DNA of 64,000 nucleotides, taken from positions 1-64,000 of the forward strand of contig VMRT01000018.1 of assembly GCA_007713455.1 (NCBI GenBank), read 5' to 3'. Below, piece after piece: positions 1 to 11,909 of this stretch. The translations under genes were made by a program, and so were the position numbers. Each line of letters starts with the position of its first letter. Position 1 is the stretch's first letter. Origin of the DNA: Pseudomonas sp. Its GTDB lineage: Bacteria; Pseudomonadota; Gammaproteobacteria; Pseudomonadales; Pseudomonadaceae. Under the pieces are notes generated by a model. The model was not told the origin of the DNA, ran no database searches, and saw nothing but the letters and a program-made list of their open reading frames with translations.

Positions 1-98
1 TGCTCCAGCGTCGTATAACTGAACAGCTCGTTTTGTTTGAGGTCGAGTCCACGCATCGGCTTGGGCTGGCTTCGGCAGAAGAGGATGGCCGCCATTTT

Positions 99-127
99 GC
101 CAGAGCCACGCGGGCTCTGGCTTTTTT
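99..127 (+). terminator. Rho-independent terminator of an off-window gene
   Basis: A 9-bp perfect stem (GCCAGAGCC / GGCTCTGGC, 99-107 and 113-121) with a 5-base loop is followed by six T on the + strand. The T-run lies on the rightward side, so it ends a rightward gene whose tail is at or before the left edge. No coding sequence can be assigned to bases 1-90. The leftward diguanylate cyclase gene also ends nearby, but the reverse strand has no U-tract. Confidence 0.7.
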
Positions 128-137
128 CAACGGCCTG

Positions 138-1094
138 CTAGTGCTGATGCAGGGTGACGCGATTGCGACCGGCCGCCTTCGAGGCATAGAGCGCCGAATC
201 GGCCCATTCGATCAGTTGCGCATGACTGTGGGTGGGGACGCTGAGGTCCGCAACACCCAGACTGATGGTGAAGCGAATGCGGTGCTGCTCGTGCTGAACC
301 TCGCAGCTCTCTACCGCATGCCGCAAGCGTTCCGCAAAGGTCATCGCACCCTGTTTGTCGGTATCCGGTAGCAGTACCACGAACTCTTCACCGCCGTAGC
401 GGCCAGCCACGTCCGAATCACGCAGATTCTCGCGAATCAGCTCCGCGACCTGTTGAATCACGGTATCGCCTACCTGATGTCCATAGGTATCGTTGATCGC
501 CTTGAAGTGGTCGATATCGAACATGACCAAAGCCGCCTGGCTGTCATAGCGGCGATGACGGGCGTAATCCAGGCGGAGCATCTCTTCCCAGTGCCCGCGG
601 TTGTAGAGCCCGGTCAGCCGGTCAGTGCTGGACAGGCGCTGCAACTCGGCATTCGCCGCCTGCAACTGGCGGCGGTTCACGGCGACATCGGTGACGTCAT
701 AGATGATCAGGCACACCTGGTCGATGCTGCCGTTGACGCCCTTGAGAGGCAGCAGCGTGGTGTTCTGGTACATGAAGTCTTCCAGCCCGGTGATCGGCTG
801 GTAGTTCTTGAAGCGCAGCAGATAAGGGCGCTGCTCCCAGATGGTGAAAGATGGCGTACCGAGGGTCATCACGCTTTCCACCTTCCGGCGGAACCAGTCT
901 TCATCGACTTCGGGAAACAGCGTGAAGAACGACCGATTGCGCGCATTCTCCGGCTGCAAGCCGGAACGGTTTTCCATGAAGGTGTTCCAGACCTCGACAC
1001 GGTAGTCGCGGTCCAGCACGACGACGCCCACGTCGATGCTCTGGACGATCGCCAGCAACCAGTGAAGCTCGTTCAACTCGGCGGAATTGCTCAT
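138..1094 (-). CDS. PAS-GGDEF diguanylate cyclase
   Basis: Predicted cytoplasmic protein of 318 residues that makes cyclic di-GMP from two GTP. The N-terminal ~130 residues look like a PAS sensor (VVVLDRDYRVEVWN opening), followed by a short coiled linker (about 150-165) and a full GGDEF domain. The domain has an intact GGEEF active-site loop and an RxxD product-inhibition site (RDSD) five residues before it, so it should be active and feedback-inhibited. ATG at 1094 is chosen: it sits two bases after the stop of the upstream response regulator, and a TTG six bases upstream overlaps that stop. The tight spacing implies one operon with the REC-CheC gene, suggesting the regulator and cyclase form one signalling pathway. 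The input signal is unknown. Confidence 0.9.
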   Translation of the reverse strand: MSNSAELNELHWLLAIVQSIDVGVVVLDRDYRVEVWNTFMENRSGLQPENARNRSFFTLFPEVDEDWFRRKVESVMTLGTPSFTIWEQRPYLLRFKNYQPITGLEDFMYQNTTLLPLKGVNGSIDQVCLIIYDVTDVAVNRRQLQAANAELQRLSSTDRLTGLYNRGHWEEMLRLDYARHRRYDSQAALVMFDIDHFKAINDTYGHQVGDTVIQQVAELIRENLRDSDVAGRYGGEEFVVLLPDTDKQGAMTFAERLRHAVESCEVQHEQHRIRFTISLGVADLSVPTHSHAQLIEWADSALYASKAAGRNRVTLHQH

Positions 1095-1096
1095 GA

Positions 1097-2080
1097 TCAA
1101 TCCATCAGGTGGGCAAGCTTGCGGGTCAGCAGCTCGACCGAATCTTCCGTGAACAACAGCAGCAGGTCAAAGTGGATATCGTGCCCTTCCAGGCTGTAGC
1201 TGATCTCGACCGCCAGGGTCTTCTTCCATCGGGCGCTATTGAGCCGGATCAGCTCGTCGATCGATGCGTGCTGCCCCAGCACCTGCGGGTGCCCCTGGGA
1301 AAACACCACTTCGATCTGCTCGGCGATTCCGCTGAGGCATGCGCTGATCAGGAGGCTCGACAGATCGAGGAGCATCTCCATCTCCAGGTAGTCCTGCCGC
1401 CGCATCAGGCGTGCCATGTCGGCCACTTCGGAGTCATGGAACAGCAGCAGCGCCTCGCCTGCGATACCACCGCCAATATAGCCCTGGCAGACGGCAGTCA
1501 ACTTCTCGCCACGCGCCGCATCGGCCAGCGCCATATGCAGCTCGCCGACTTCGAGAATATTTACATTGGGAATCGGCAACTGGATGAACACACCCAGCAC
1601 TCGCGCCAGGAGTGCCGCAGCCCGCCCCATGGCGATGTTGACCACCTCACGAAAGGTATCGCGAAAACCGATCTTTTCCCCGGCAACCCTAGCGATCAGA
1701 GGCGAGACATCATCCAGCAGGCCAAGGCTCGCCAACGTCTGATGCAGGTGCACCGGATCGGCGGGCTTCTTGATGAAAGCCAGCGCGCCGAGGGCCAGGA
1801 CACGGCGCACGGCCTCATCCTGAATGTCGGCGGATATCACGATGGTCTTGCACTGCAGCCGTTCTTCGCGCAGCTGCGCGAGGACCTGATAACCATCCAG
1901 CTCGGGCATGGTGAGGTCGAGCAAGAGGACGTCGACGCCACCCTCGCGAACCTGCTCCAACGCTTCGAGGCCGGTGGCCGCCTGACTGACGTCGACCGGC
2001 CAACCGGCAGGCAGCGCTTGCAGAAGCTGCTTGCGCGCCAGCGCGGAGTCATCGCAGATCAACAGGGAAATGGCAGACAT
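1097..2080 (-). CDS. Response regulator with REC and CheC/CheX-like domains
   Basis: Protein of 327 residues. The N-terminal 120 residues are a canonical receiver: acidic pair CDD at 9-11, phospho-acceptor Asp55 in LLLDLTMPELDG, and a conserved Lys near 104 (FIKKPAD). The remaining ~200 residues resemble the CheC/CheX/FliY phosphatase fold (NIAMGRAAALLARVLG and INNV-like helices). CheC-family proteins dephosphorylate CheY-P; a REC-CheC fusion could be a self-limiting regulator or a phosphate sink. It is first in a two-gene unit with the PAS-GGDEF cyclase. No histidine kinase is adjacent, so its partner is unknown. The family assignment of the C-terminal half rests on pattern only. Confidence 0.8.
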   Translation of the reverse strand: MSAISLLICDDSALARKQLLQALPAGWPVDVSQAATGLEALEQVREGGVDVLLLDLTMPELDGYQVLAQLREERLQCKTIVISADIQDEAVRRVLALGALAFIKKPADPVHLHQTLASLGLLDDVSPLIARVAGEKIGFRDTFREVVNIAMGRAAALLARVLGVFIQLPIPNVNILEVGELHMALADAARGEKLTAVCQGYIGGGIAGEALLLFHDSEVADMARLMRRQDYLEMEMLLDLSSLLISACLSGIAEQIEVVFSQGHPQVLGQHASIDELIRLNSARWKKTLAVEISYSLEGHDIHFDLLLLFTEDSVELLTRKLAHLMD

Positions 2081-2231
2081 GTGGTACGAGCTCTCGTTGC
2101 CCGATTAACCTTGGCACGAGAGCTTATCGCAGGAAAGGCGCGCTGTGCGCGCCATGAAGGCAAAATAGTGGCATTTCACCTTAAAAACTGCCGAGCGGCC
2201 CGGCGGTGCTACTCCGACGGGCTGTTTCGCA

Positions 2232-2816
2232 TCAGTAATAGGCGTTCTCGCGATTGGTGTGATCGGTCACGTCGCGCACGCCCTTGAGCTCTGGAATCCG
2301 AGCCAGCAGGGTCTTCTCGATACCTTCCTTGAGGGTGACGTCCGCCTGTCCGCAGCCCTGACAACCACCGCCGAACTGCAGCACTGCGATGCCTTCCTCG
2401 ACTACATCGATCAGCGTGACCTGCCCGCCATGGCTGGCCAGGCCCGGATTGATCTCGGTCTGCAGGTAATAGTTGATGCGCTCGTTCATCGGGCTGTCTT
2501 CATTGACCATCGGCACCTTGGCATTCGGCGCCTTGATGGTCAGCTGGCCACCCATCCGGTCGGTCGCGTAGTCGACCAGTGCATCCTCGAGGAAGGGTTC
2601 GCTGGTGCCATCGATCCAGGCCGTGAAGCTCTTCAGCGCCAGTGCAATGTCGTCAGGCTTCTCCTCGCCCGGCTTGCAGTAGGCGATGCAGGTTTCAGCA
2701 TACGGGGTGCCCGGCTGGGTAATGAAGATGCGAATGCCGATGCCGGTGGTGTTCTGCTTCTCGAGCAGGTCGGCCAGATAATCGTGTGCAGCTTCGGTAA
2801 TGGTGATCGCGCTCAT
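2232..2816 (-). CDS. nfuA: Fe-S cluster carrier NfuA
   Basis: Protein of 194 residues, the usual NfuA length. The N-terminal ~100 residues are a degenerate A-type (IscA-like) domain. The C-terminal Nfu domain carries the cluster-binding CxxC (GGGCQGCG, Cys152 and Cys155). NfuA receives 4Fe-4S clusters and delivers them to client enzymes such as aconitase, especially under oxidative stress. It is a single leftward gene with about 150 bases on either side. Start ATG at 2816 is preceded by a GAGGA-type ribosome site. The window also contains Fe-S clients (CysI, the RlmN-like enzyme). Confidence 0.95.
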   Translation of the reverse strand: MSAITITEAAHDYLADLLEKQNTTGIGIRIFITQPGTPYAETCIAYCKPGEEKPDDIALALKSFTAWIDGTSEPFLEDALVDYATDRMGGQLTIKAPNAKVPMVNEDSPMNERINYYLQTEINPGLASHGGQVTLIDVVEEGIAVLQFGGGCQGCGQADVTLKEGIEKTLLARIPELKGVRDVTDHTNRENAYY

Positions 2817-2935
2817 GGGAACTCCTCGCAGACATGCGCTGCAGTGTACGCCAAACCACTGCCGCGGTTAAGTCCTAGTATTTTAGTCGGGTTAAACGTG
2901 GTCAAGTTCCGGCCGCAGTCGCCGCTCGCGGCGAA

Positions 2936-5215
2936 TCAGAGATTTTCGTAGCGATTCATATCCAGTACGCCCGCTTCCAGTGGCTCGGTTTCTTCGAGAT
3001 AGCGGGTCAAATCGTTGAAGTAATCCCAGAAACGCGGATGGCTGCGCCGCACGCCCCAGCGGTCGACCAGGCGCTCCAGCTGATCACTCGCCCTGACCTT
3101 CTCCAGGGCTGCGACAAATCCCGGCACCTCGGCAGCAGGCACATTGAAGAGGAAATTCGGATAGCTGCTGAGTACCCCTGGATACACCGTCAGGGTGTCC
3201 AACCTCGGCTGCCAGCGCAGCGACTCGCCGTACATGAAGGCGACGTTGCTGTGGGCGCGGTTGCGCAGCAGGCTGTATATCTCACGCCGATCGCCGTCGT
3301 ACTCGATGCGCAGCAGCGTGGCCTCCGGCAAATACTGGATCGCCGGCAAGCCTCCGGCGAGTCGGTTGGTCAGACGACTGAGCGCCTGCTCGGCCCCTTG
3401 CAGGCTCGCGGGCTGCCCTGCGCGGTAGCACTGGGTACCCTGGCAACGGTTGATCGGATCGGGGGCTGCGTTGATGCCGGCGTACCTTGCCAGCATCTCT
3501 CGAGCGAACGCGCGCTTCGGATCAGCCCTGTTCAGCGTCAGCAGCGAGGGTGTCGAATCGTCGATGGAGGTGTAGGCCAAGAGCAGCTTCAGCTGCCCAC
3601 CCTGCTCGTACCAGCCATCGAGGATGGCCTGGCGTGAGGCGGCCGGTAGCAGCCGAAGGAAGTTCAGCTCCGCGCCGTTGCGAATCAGGTCGAAGTAAAG
3701 CCGTGTCTGGCCCTGATGGGAGACGTTGCCGAACACGTCGAAATTGACCACGAGTTGGTAGTAGGTGCGCTCGAGCAGCGGATAGTCCATCCACCAGAGC
3801 GTCTGCGGAATCTCGCCGATCAGCCCTTTGCGCACCGAGGCGCTGTCATGCTGGCGGAAGATGCTCAGCAAGGCATTGTCATTGCCGGACCAGATCTGCT
3901 TCCACTGCGCGGGCTTGCCCGCATAGGCATTCATGCGCAGCTGTTCGTACTGATTGCGCTTGACCCGGTAGCTCTTCCAGAACGCAAGCAGGTCGCCCAT
4001 TTCATCGAACTGCCCGGGCATCGCCAGCAGCGGCGTGGTCTGTTCGCGATAGCGCCGGTCGGTAATGTACAGATCGTGCTGCGGGTCCTGGAAGAACACC
4101 CAGAAGTTGTCGCGAATCACGTCCGTGGCGATCTGCCCGCGGCACACCGGCCCGCGGATAAAGGTGCGGACGAAATACTCGGCGTTATCCAGCATGAACT
4201 GGTACCGCGCCTCGGCAGGAATAGCCTGGAAAGTCTTGAACGGATTGGCTCTGTGATCTGCGCCGTAACCTGGGATGGCATCCACCGTCGAGTCACCGCT
4301 GAAGAACAGCGAACGGACCCGCGCCAGCTTCGCAGCGCTGAGTGGATAGGTGATGTGCGTCTTATGCACGATCACGTCGGTAATCGGTCGCAGGCGATAG
4401 CTGAACCGGGTACCCGGATCATCGTTCGGCCGTCGCGTCGCAATGGCGTCGACCGGCTCGCCACTGGGCGTGCGCGAACGCACCAGCTGATAGAAGCGAC
4501 CGCCTCCCTCCCCTTCGAAGTACAGATGCGCGATGAAAAGGTGCTCATACAACCAGCGGCCAACCAGATTGCCGCGTGCACCGGGAGTGTTGAGCAAGCG
4601 TTCCCATTCGTCGATCTGCACGGACTCGGTTGCCGAAGGCTCGGGCGGCGAACTCGCATCGACTGACGCGCCCTGCTCCAGCCAACGCTGTAGGAGTGCG
4701 TACTCCGCATCGCTCAGCCCGGTTACGGCGAAAGGCATACCGCCATGCATGTTGCGTCGGGCGTAGCGGTCGAATTCATCCGGCAGCGGGCAGGTGTTTT
4801 CCCGGCCGATGCCGATCTCCAGCGCTGACGGCAGCTTGGCATTGGGCGTCAGCGGCTGGCTGCGACCGAGCTCGAGCATTCGTGCCATCAGCGCAGCCTG
4901 GTTGCCCTCGCCATTGAGTACCGAATTGAAGCCCTTGCGCCGCCACGCGGCGTCGTGATCGGCGTCGAGAAACAGGCGCGTGGGCTCCTGGGCCTTTACC
5001 CGTACGCCGTTGTAGACCGGCAGCTTGTTCGCGCCGCGGGATGCACCCTCACCACTGCCGAGATTGAGTTGGCAGGGCGAGTCATAACAGGCGTGGCAAG
5101 CGACGCACTTGGCGGTGAATATCGGCTGGATATCACGCTGATAAGAGAGGGCTTCGGCGCGCGCAGCGGTGAACGAGAGGAATAGAAAGCCAGCGAGCCA
5201 GAAACGAAATGACAT
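2936..5215 (-). CDS. cti: Fatty acid cis/trans isomerase Cti
   Basis: Protein of 759 residues with a Sec signal peptide (about residues 1-20, ending ...FTAARA-EA), so periplasmic. A c-type haem motif CVACH lies shortly after the mature N-terminus (FTAKCVACHAC). Cti converts cis-unsaturated membrane fatty acids to trans without shifting the double bond, a rapid solvent and heat response in Pseudomonas and Vibrio. Length and haem position match the family. The gene is transcribed away from metH across 163 bases that must hold both promoters. In P. aeruginosa PAO1 (from memory) tse1 and tsi1 lie between cti and metH; here they are absent. Confidence 0.95.
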   Translation of the reverse strand: MSFRFWLAGFLFLSFTAARAEALSYQRDIQPIFTAKCVACHACYDSPCQLNLGSGEGASRGANKLPVYNGVRVKAQEPTRLFLDADHDAAWRRKGFNSVLNGEGNQAALMARMLELGRSQPLTPNAKLPSALEIGIGRENTCPLPDEFDRYARRNMHGGMPFAVTGLSDAEYALLQRWLEQGASVDASSPPEPSATESVQIDEWERLLNTPGARGNLVGRWLYEHLFIAHLYFEGEGGGRFYQLVRSRTPSGEPVDAIATRRPNDDPGTRFSYRLRPITDVIVHKTHITYPLSAAKLARVRSLFFSGDSTVDAIPGYGADHRANPFKTFQAIPAEARYQFMLDNAEYFVRTFIRGPVCRGQIATDVIRDNFWVFFQDPQHDLYITDRRYREQTTPLLAMPGQFDEMGDLLAFWKSYRVKRNQYEQLRMNAYAGKPAQWKQIWSGNDNALLSIFRQHDSASVRKGLIGEIPQTLWWMDYPLLERTYYQLVVNFDVFGNVSHQGQTRLYFDLIRNGAELNFLRLLPAASRQAILDGWYEQGGQLKLLLAYTSIDDSTPSLLTLNRADPKRAFAREMLARYAGINAAPDPINRCQGTQCYRAGQPASLQGAEQALSRLTNRLAGGLPAIQYLPEATLLRIEYDGDRREIYSLLRNRAHSNVAFMYGESLRWQPRLDTLTVYPGVLSSYPNFLFNVPAAEVPGFVAALEKVRASDQLERLVDRWGVRRSHPRFWDYFNDLTRYLEETEPLEAGVLDMNRYENL

Positions 5216-5333
5216 GCATCGAACGCCTTGAGATAAGTGCGTATTCTATTCGCCTCTGCCGGGTCACGGCCAACGCCTGCCAACCTGAATAATCTTCATG
5301 CAAAAGCGCGAAGGCTAAAAAAGCATGCAGCTT

Positions 5334-5342
5334 TGCTATCAT
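5334..5342 (+). promoter_or_regulatory. Extended -10 element of metH
   Basis: TGC-TATCAT is a good extended -10 (TGnTATnAT-like) 37 bases before the metH ATG; the -35 region is weak, as is common for extended -10 promoters. Transcription would begin near 5349, after the upstream in-frame ATG at 5325, which supports translation from 5379. I saw no cobalamin riboswitch B12-box or S-adenosyl-methionine element in this 163-base gap. Confidence 0.45.
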
Positions 5343-5378
5343 TCGCGCTCTTTTGTCCCAGCTTTTCAGGTAGTCCCC

Positions 5379-9071
<3,693 letters not shown>

Positions 9072-9127
9072 TCCCGCGGCGGGCGCCGCGAGCGCTCGCC
9101 GTCGTTCCGCTCAATGGAGCTTGCACC

Positions 9128-9454
9128 ATGTCATCCGAAACACCGCTGCTGATCGACGAACTCGAAACCGCCGACATGCTGATCATCGACGACCTGCATG
9201 CCTGGCAGTTCGCGCTGAACGAGGCGCTGCTCGACGATGCCGACGCCGCCGCGGAGGCCAATCAGCCATTCGCCAGTGAGGACATCTTGCTGACCATCGA
9301 TCTGGTCGACGGCCGCACGCGTCGCCAGTGGAAGTTCAGCTACAACCAGATCATGGAGGCCCAACTGCAGCCAGATGGCGAAAGCTGGCTGCTGGAAGGC
9401 CCACACCGACTGCAGTGCCTCAGCGCCATCGGCGGCGAGGACGAGGACGAGTAA
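9128..9454 (+). CDS. Small acidic conserved protein downstream of metH
   Basis: Protein of 108 residues, strongly acidic (ends GGEDEDE), with no signal peptide or membrane segment. It begins with a good ATG 57 bases after metH and is probably cotranscribed with it. I recall a Pseudomonas-restricted family (DUF5629) in this position, but the assignment is from memory and context. No catalytic motif is visible; a hydrophobic strand pattern (DILLTIDLVDG...WKFSYNQI) suggests a small beta-rich fold. It converges on the acyltransferase gene with only three bases between the stops. Confidence 0.75.
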   Translation: MSSETPLLIDELETADMLIIDDLHAWQFALNEALLDDADAAAEANQPFASEDILLTIDLVDGRTRRQWKFSYNQIMEAQLQPDGESWLLEGPHRLQCLSAIGGEDEDE

Positions 9455-9457
9455 CGC

Positions 9458-10573
9458 CTAGCCTTCGCGCCCCGCCCGAGCGACGGTTAGTGCGGTAGCG
9501 CTGGTCGACGTGGTTCTGGCGGAAACCGCAGATTTCGCACCATCCATCAGCGGCCGTTCGATATAGCGATAGCTCAGACCGGCGACGATCAGCGACATCG
9601 TTACGCAAACCGCCACGCGCGGTTGCAGCGGCTGGCCGTCGAGCCAGCTCATGCACAGCAGCCAGACAGGGATGTGGCACAGGTACAGCGAGAACGATGT
9701 CTGGCCGATCGCCTCGAACGGTCGCGACAACGCGCCGAATACCGCGTCGCTAGAGCAGGCCGCGAGCATGAAGGGCACGGCCAACACCAGCGTCGTTGCC
9801 GCCCAACGAAACGACGCGTATGGCTCCAGAGCGATGGCCAGAATGCTCGCCGAGACCACCGCCAGGCCAATCACCAGCACTTTGCTGATGGCGGTCATCG
9901 CTTCGATGTCGCGCTCAACGACGCGAAACTGATCCAGCGACGACAGCTTCCACAACAGCAGCCCCATGAACAGGCCGTTCGCGCGGAACAGCCACTCGGG
10001 CGCGAACGGATTGGCGAAGCTGAACCAGAGCACGATGCCGATCACCGCCGGCCAGAACGCCCTGCCCAGTAGCAGCAGCAGCGGGAACAACAGGTAGAAC
10101 TGCACTTCCAGGGCGATCGACCAGAAATAGCCGAAATCCGTCTCGTGCAACCCGTTAAAGACATTAGCGAGGAAGAACGCGGCGCTCGCTGTCACGCCGA
10201 GCAGCGTATCCAGCGAGTAAGCCGGCGCCCCACGCGGCGGCTCGATAACGCTGAACAGCAGTACTACGGCTGCCCAGAACCAGGTCGGCAGCAGCACCCG
10301 GCGGATGCGCTTCTTGTAGAAGGCGTACACCGCAAGCGCATCGAAACGCTGCTGCTTGCGCAGAAAGGTCGCACCCATTAGGTAGCCGGAAATAAGAAAG
10401 AACAGATCGACCCCAACGCCTGGCAGGAAGCGCTGCAGCAAGCCGTCCCACCAGTCGGCCTCCGCGCCGACCAGCATCACCGAGGCATGGGCCAGCAGCA
10501 CCATCACGATTGCCAGGCCACGGAGAAATTGAATATTGCGATTCTTGCCGTGCATCGCTCCGGCATCACTCAT
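9458..10573 (-). CDS. Acyltransferase-3 family membrane protein
   Basis: Integral membrane protein of 371 residues with about ten hydrophobic segments. The first carries the family signature (NIQFLRGLAIVMVLLAHA), followed by a second conserved block (GVGVDLFFLISGYLM). Members O-acylate (usually O-acetylate) surface sugars such as LPS O-antigen, exopolysaccharide or peptidoglycan components. There are no polysaccharide genes next to it, so the acceptor cannot be named. An alternative start seven codons in (MHGKNRN) is possible; neither start has a strong ribosome site. Confidence 0.88.
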   Translation of the reverse strand: MSDAGAMHGKNRNIQFLRGLAIVMVLLAHASVMLVGAEADWWDGLLQRFLPGVGVDLFFLISGYLMGATFLRKQQRFDALAVYAFYKKRIRRVLLPTWFWAAVVLLFSVIEPPRGAPAYSLDTLLGVTASAAFFLANVFNGLHETDFGYFWSIALEVQFYLLFPLLLLLGRAFWPAVIGIVLWFSFANPFAPEWLFRANGLFMGLLLWKLSSLDQFRVVERDIEAMTAISKVLVIGLAVVSASILAIALEPYASFRWAATTLVLAVPFMLAACSSDAVFGALSRPFEAIGQTSFSLYLCHIPVWLLCMSWLDGQPLQPRVAVCVTMSLIVAGLSYRYIERPLMDGAKSAVSARTTSTSATALTVARAGREG

Positions 10574-10811
10574 AAGCAGTCCGATATTCGCAAGCCGCCG
10601 CGACTACCAGCCTTCGCCAGGGTCACTCAGGATCATTTCCCTCTCCTCGGGGGCTTGGTTCAACTTCGGCGAGCCTCCCGCTTCGCCCTTGCCTCAACCA
10701 TGACCAGCGGAGACGGGCGGCGTTCAATCACCATGAGGCGCAAGACGTGCAGTCTTCGGCGGCGACGTCCGCTATGATCGCGCCCCTCGTCTGCAAGCCC
10801 GGTTGCACACC

Positions 10812-11375
10812 ATGTCGTCTCTCGAACTGATTGCCTCGCTGCTTGGCGTAATCGCCGTATGGCTGACGGTGCGTCAGAACCCGTGGTGCTGGCCGATCGG
10901 GCTGGGCATGGTGTCGCTGTACGCCTGGTTCTTCTTCGACGCGAGGCTGTATTCACAGGTATTGCTGCATAGCGTTTTCGCCGCGATGCAGCTCTATGGC
11001 TGGTGGGCCTGGACGCGAGGTGCCGCAGGCGAACACGGTAGGCCCGTGACCGGCGCCAGCCCGCGCGAGGTAGCTATAGGCATTGCCTGCGCAGTGCTCG
11101 GCAGCCTGCTGCTCGGCAGCGCCATGGCGAGCTTCACCGAGGCCGCCTTTCCCTGGATCGACGCCACCCTCACCGCATTCAGCCTGCTCGCACAGCTGTG
11201 GATGGCCCTAAAGCGCCTGCAGTGCTGGGTTCTGTGGATCGTCGTGGATGTGCTGTTCATTGGCTTCTTCAGCTATCAGGGCTACTGGCTGACGGCCGGC
11301 CTCTACGCGCTGTTCACCGGGCTCGCGATCATGGGGCTGCGAGAGTGGCGCACTGCACTGGTGGCGACGCGATGA
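10812..11375 (+). CDS. pnuC: Nicotinamide riboside transporter PnuC
   Basis: Protein of 187 residues with seven predicted membrane helices and the tryptophan-rich PnuC pattern (ASLLGVIAVWLTVRQNPWCWPIG; MQLYGWWAW). PnuC passes nicotinamide riboside across the inner membrane by facilitated diffusion, with trapping by phosphorylation inside. ATG 10812 is used; a TTG three codons upstream is not needed. TATGAT at 10773 is a plausible -10. The stop overlaps the start of the NadR-type kinase by four bases (ATGA), so uptake and phosphorylation are translationally coupled. Confidence 0.92.
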   Translation: MSSLELIASLLGVIAVWLTVRQNPWCWPIGLGMVSLYAWFFFDARLYSQVLLHSVFAAMQLYGWWAWTRGAAGEHGRPVTGASPREVAIGIACAVLGSLLLGSAMASFTEAAFPWIDATLTAFSLLAQLWMALKRLQCWVLWIVVDVLFIGFFSYQGYWLTAGLYALFTGLAIMGLREWRTALVATR

Positions 11376-11896
11376 AGGTGCTGGTGCTCACCGGTCCGGA
11401 GTCCACCGGCAAAAGCTGGCTAGCCGGGCGACTGCTGACTACGTTTGGCGGAGCCATGGTGGGCGAGTACGTACGCTATTACATCGAGCAGACGCAACGC
11501 GACACGACGCTTGCCGACATTCCTGCGATTGCCCGTGGCCAGCTGGACTGGGAAGACGCCGCGAGAATTCAGGCACCGCATCTGCTGATTCTCGACACCC
11601 ATCTGCTGAGCAACATGCTCTGGAGTCATACGCTGTTCGGCGATCGCCCCGCCTGGCTCGAGGACGAGCTGCTGGCGCGGGATTACCACCAGCACCTGCT
11701 GCTCTCGCCCGAGGGAATCGAGTGGCATGGCGACGGTCAGCGCTGTCAGCCGGATCTCAGCGAACGGATGGACTTCTTCCAGGCATGTCGCAGCTGGTTG
11801 GTGCAGCGGGACCAGCCCTTCGTCGAGGTCAGCGGCGGCTGGACCGAGCGCGAGCGGCAGGCGATTGCCCACACCCGTGCTCTGCTAGGCGAATGA
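11372..11896 (+). CDS. NadR-type ribosylnicotinamide kinase (AAA_28 ATPase)
   Basis: Protein of 174 residues with a Walker A motif at the extreme N-terminus (TGPESTGKS) and the NadR C-terminal-domain pattern (GEYVRYYIE, LLILDTHLLSNMLWSHTLFG). It lacks the helix-turn-helix and NMN adenylyltransferase domains of full-length NadR, so only kinase activity (nicotinamide riboside to NMN) is expected. The ATG overlaps the pnuC stop, which fixes the start. A longer reading frame opening at 11198 lies inside pnuC and is not credible. With PnuC it forms a minimal NAD-precursor salvage pair. Confidence 0.88.
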   Translation: MKVLVLTGPESTGKSWLAGRLLTTFGGAMVGEYVRYYIEQTQRDTTLADIPAIARGQLDWEDAARIQAPHLLILDTHLLSNMLWSHTLFGDRPAWLEDELLARDYHQHLLLSPEGIEWHGDGQRCQPDLSERMDFFQACRSWLVQRDQPFVEVSGGWTERERQAIAHTRALLGE

Positions 11897-11909
11897 CTGG
11901 CCGCAAGCC

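Noticed and set aside
1-90. A gene at the left edge
   Set aside because: Two of the three rightward frames stop within 27 bases and the third runs antisense into the GGDEF gene; only the terminator shows that a gene ends here.
5281-5378. Possible cobalamin riboswitch before metH
   Set aside because: No B12-box or the long conserved core is visible and the gap is too short for a full element plus the divergent cti promoter.
10574-10811. Possible NAD or thiamine riboswitch before pnuC
   Set aside because: No conserved THI-box or NAD-riboswitch core could be recognised by eye; only a TATGAT -10 candidate was seen.
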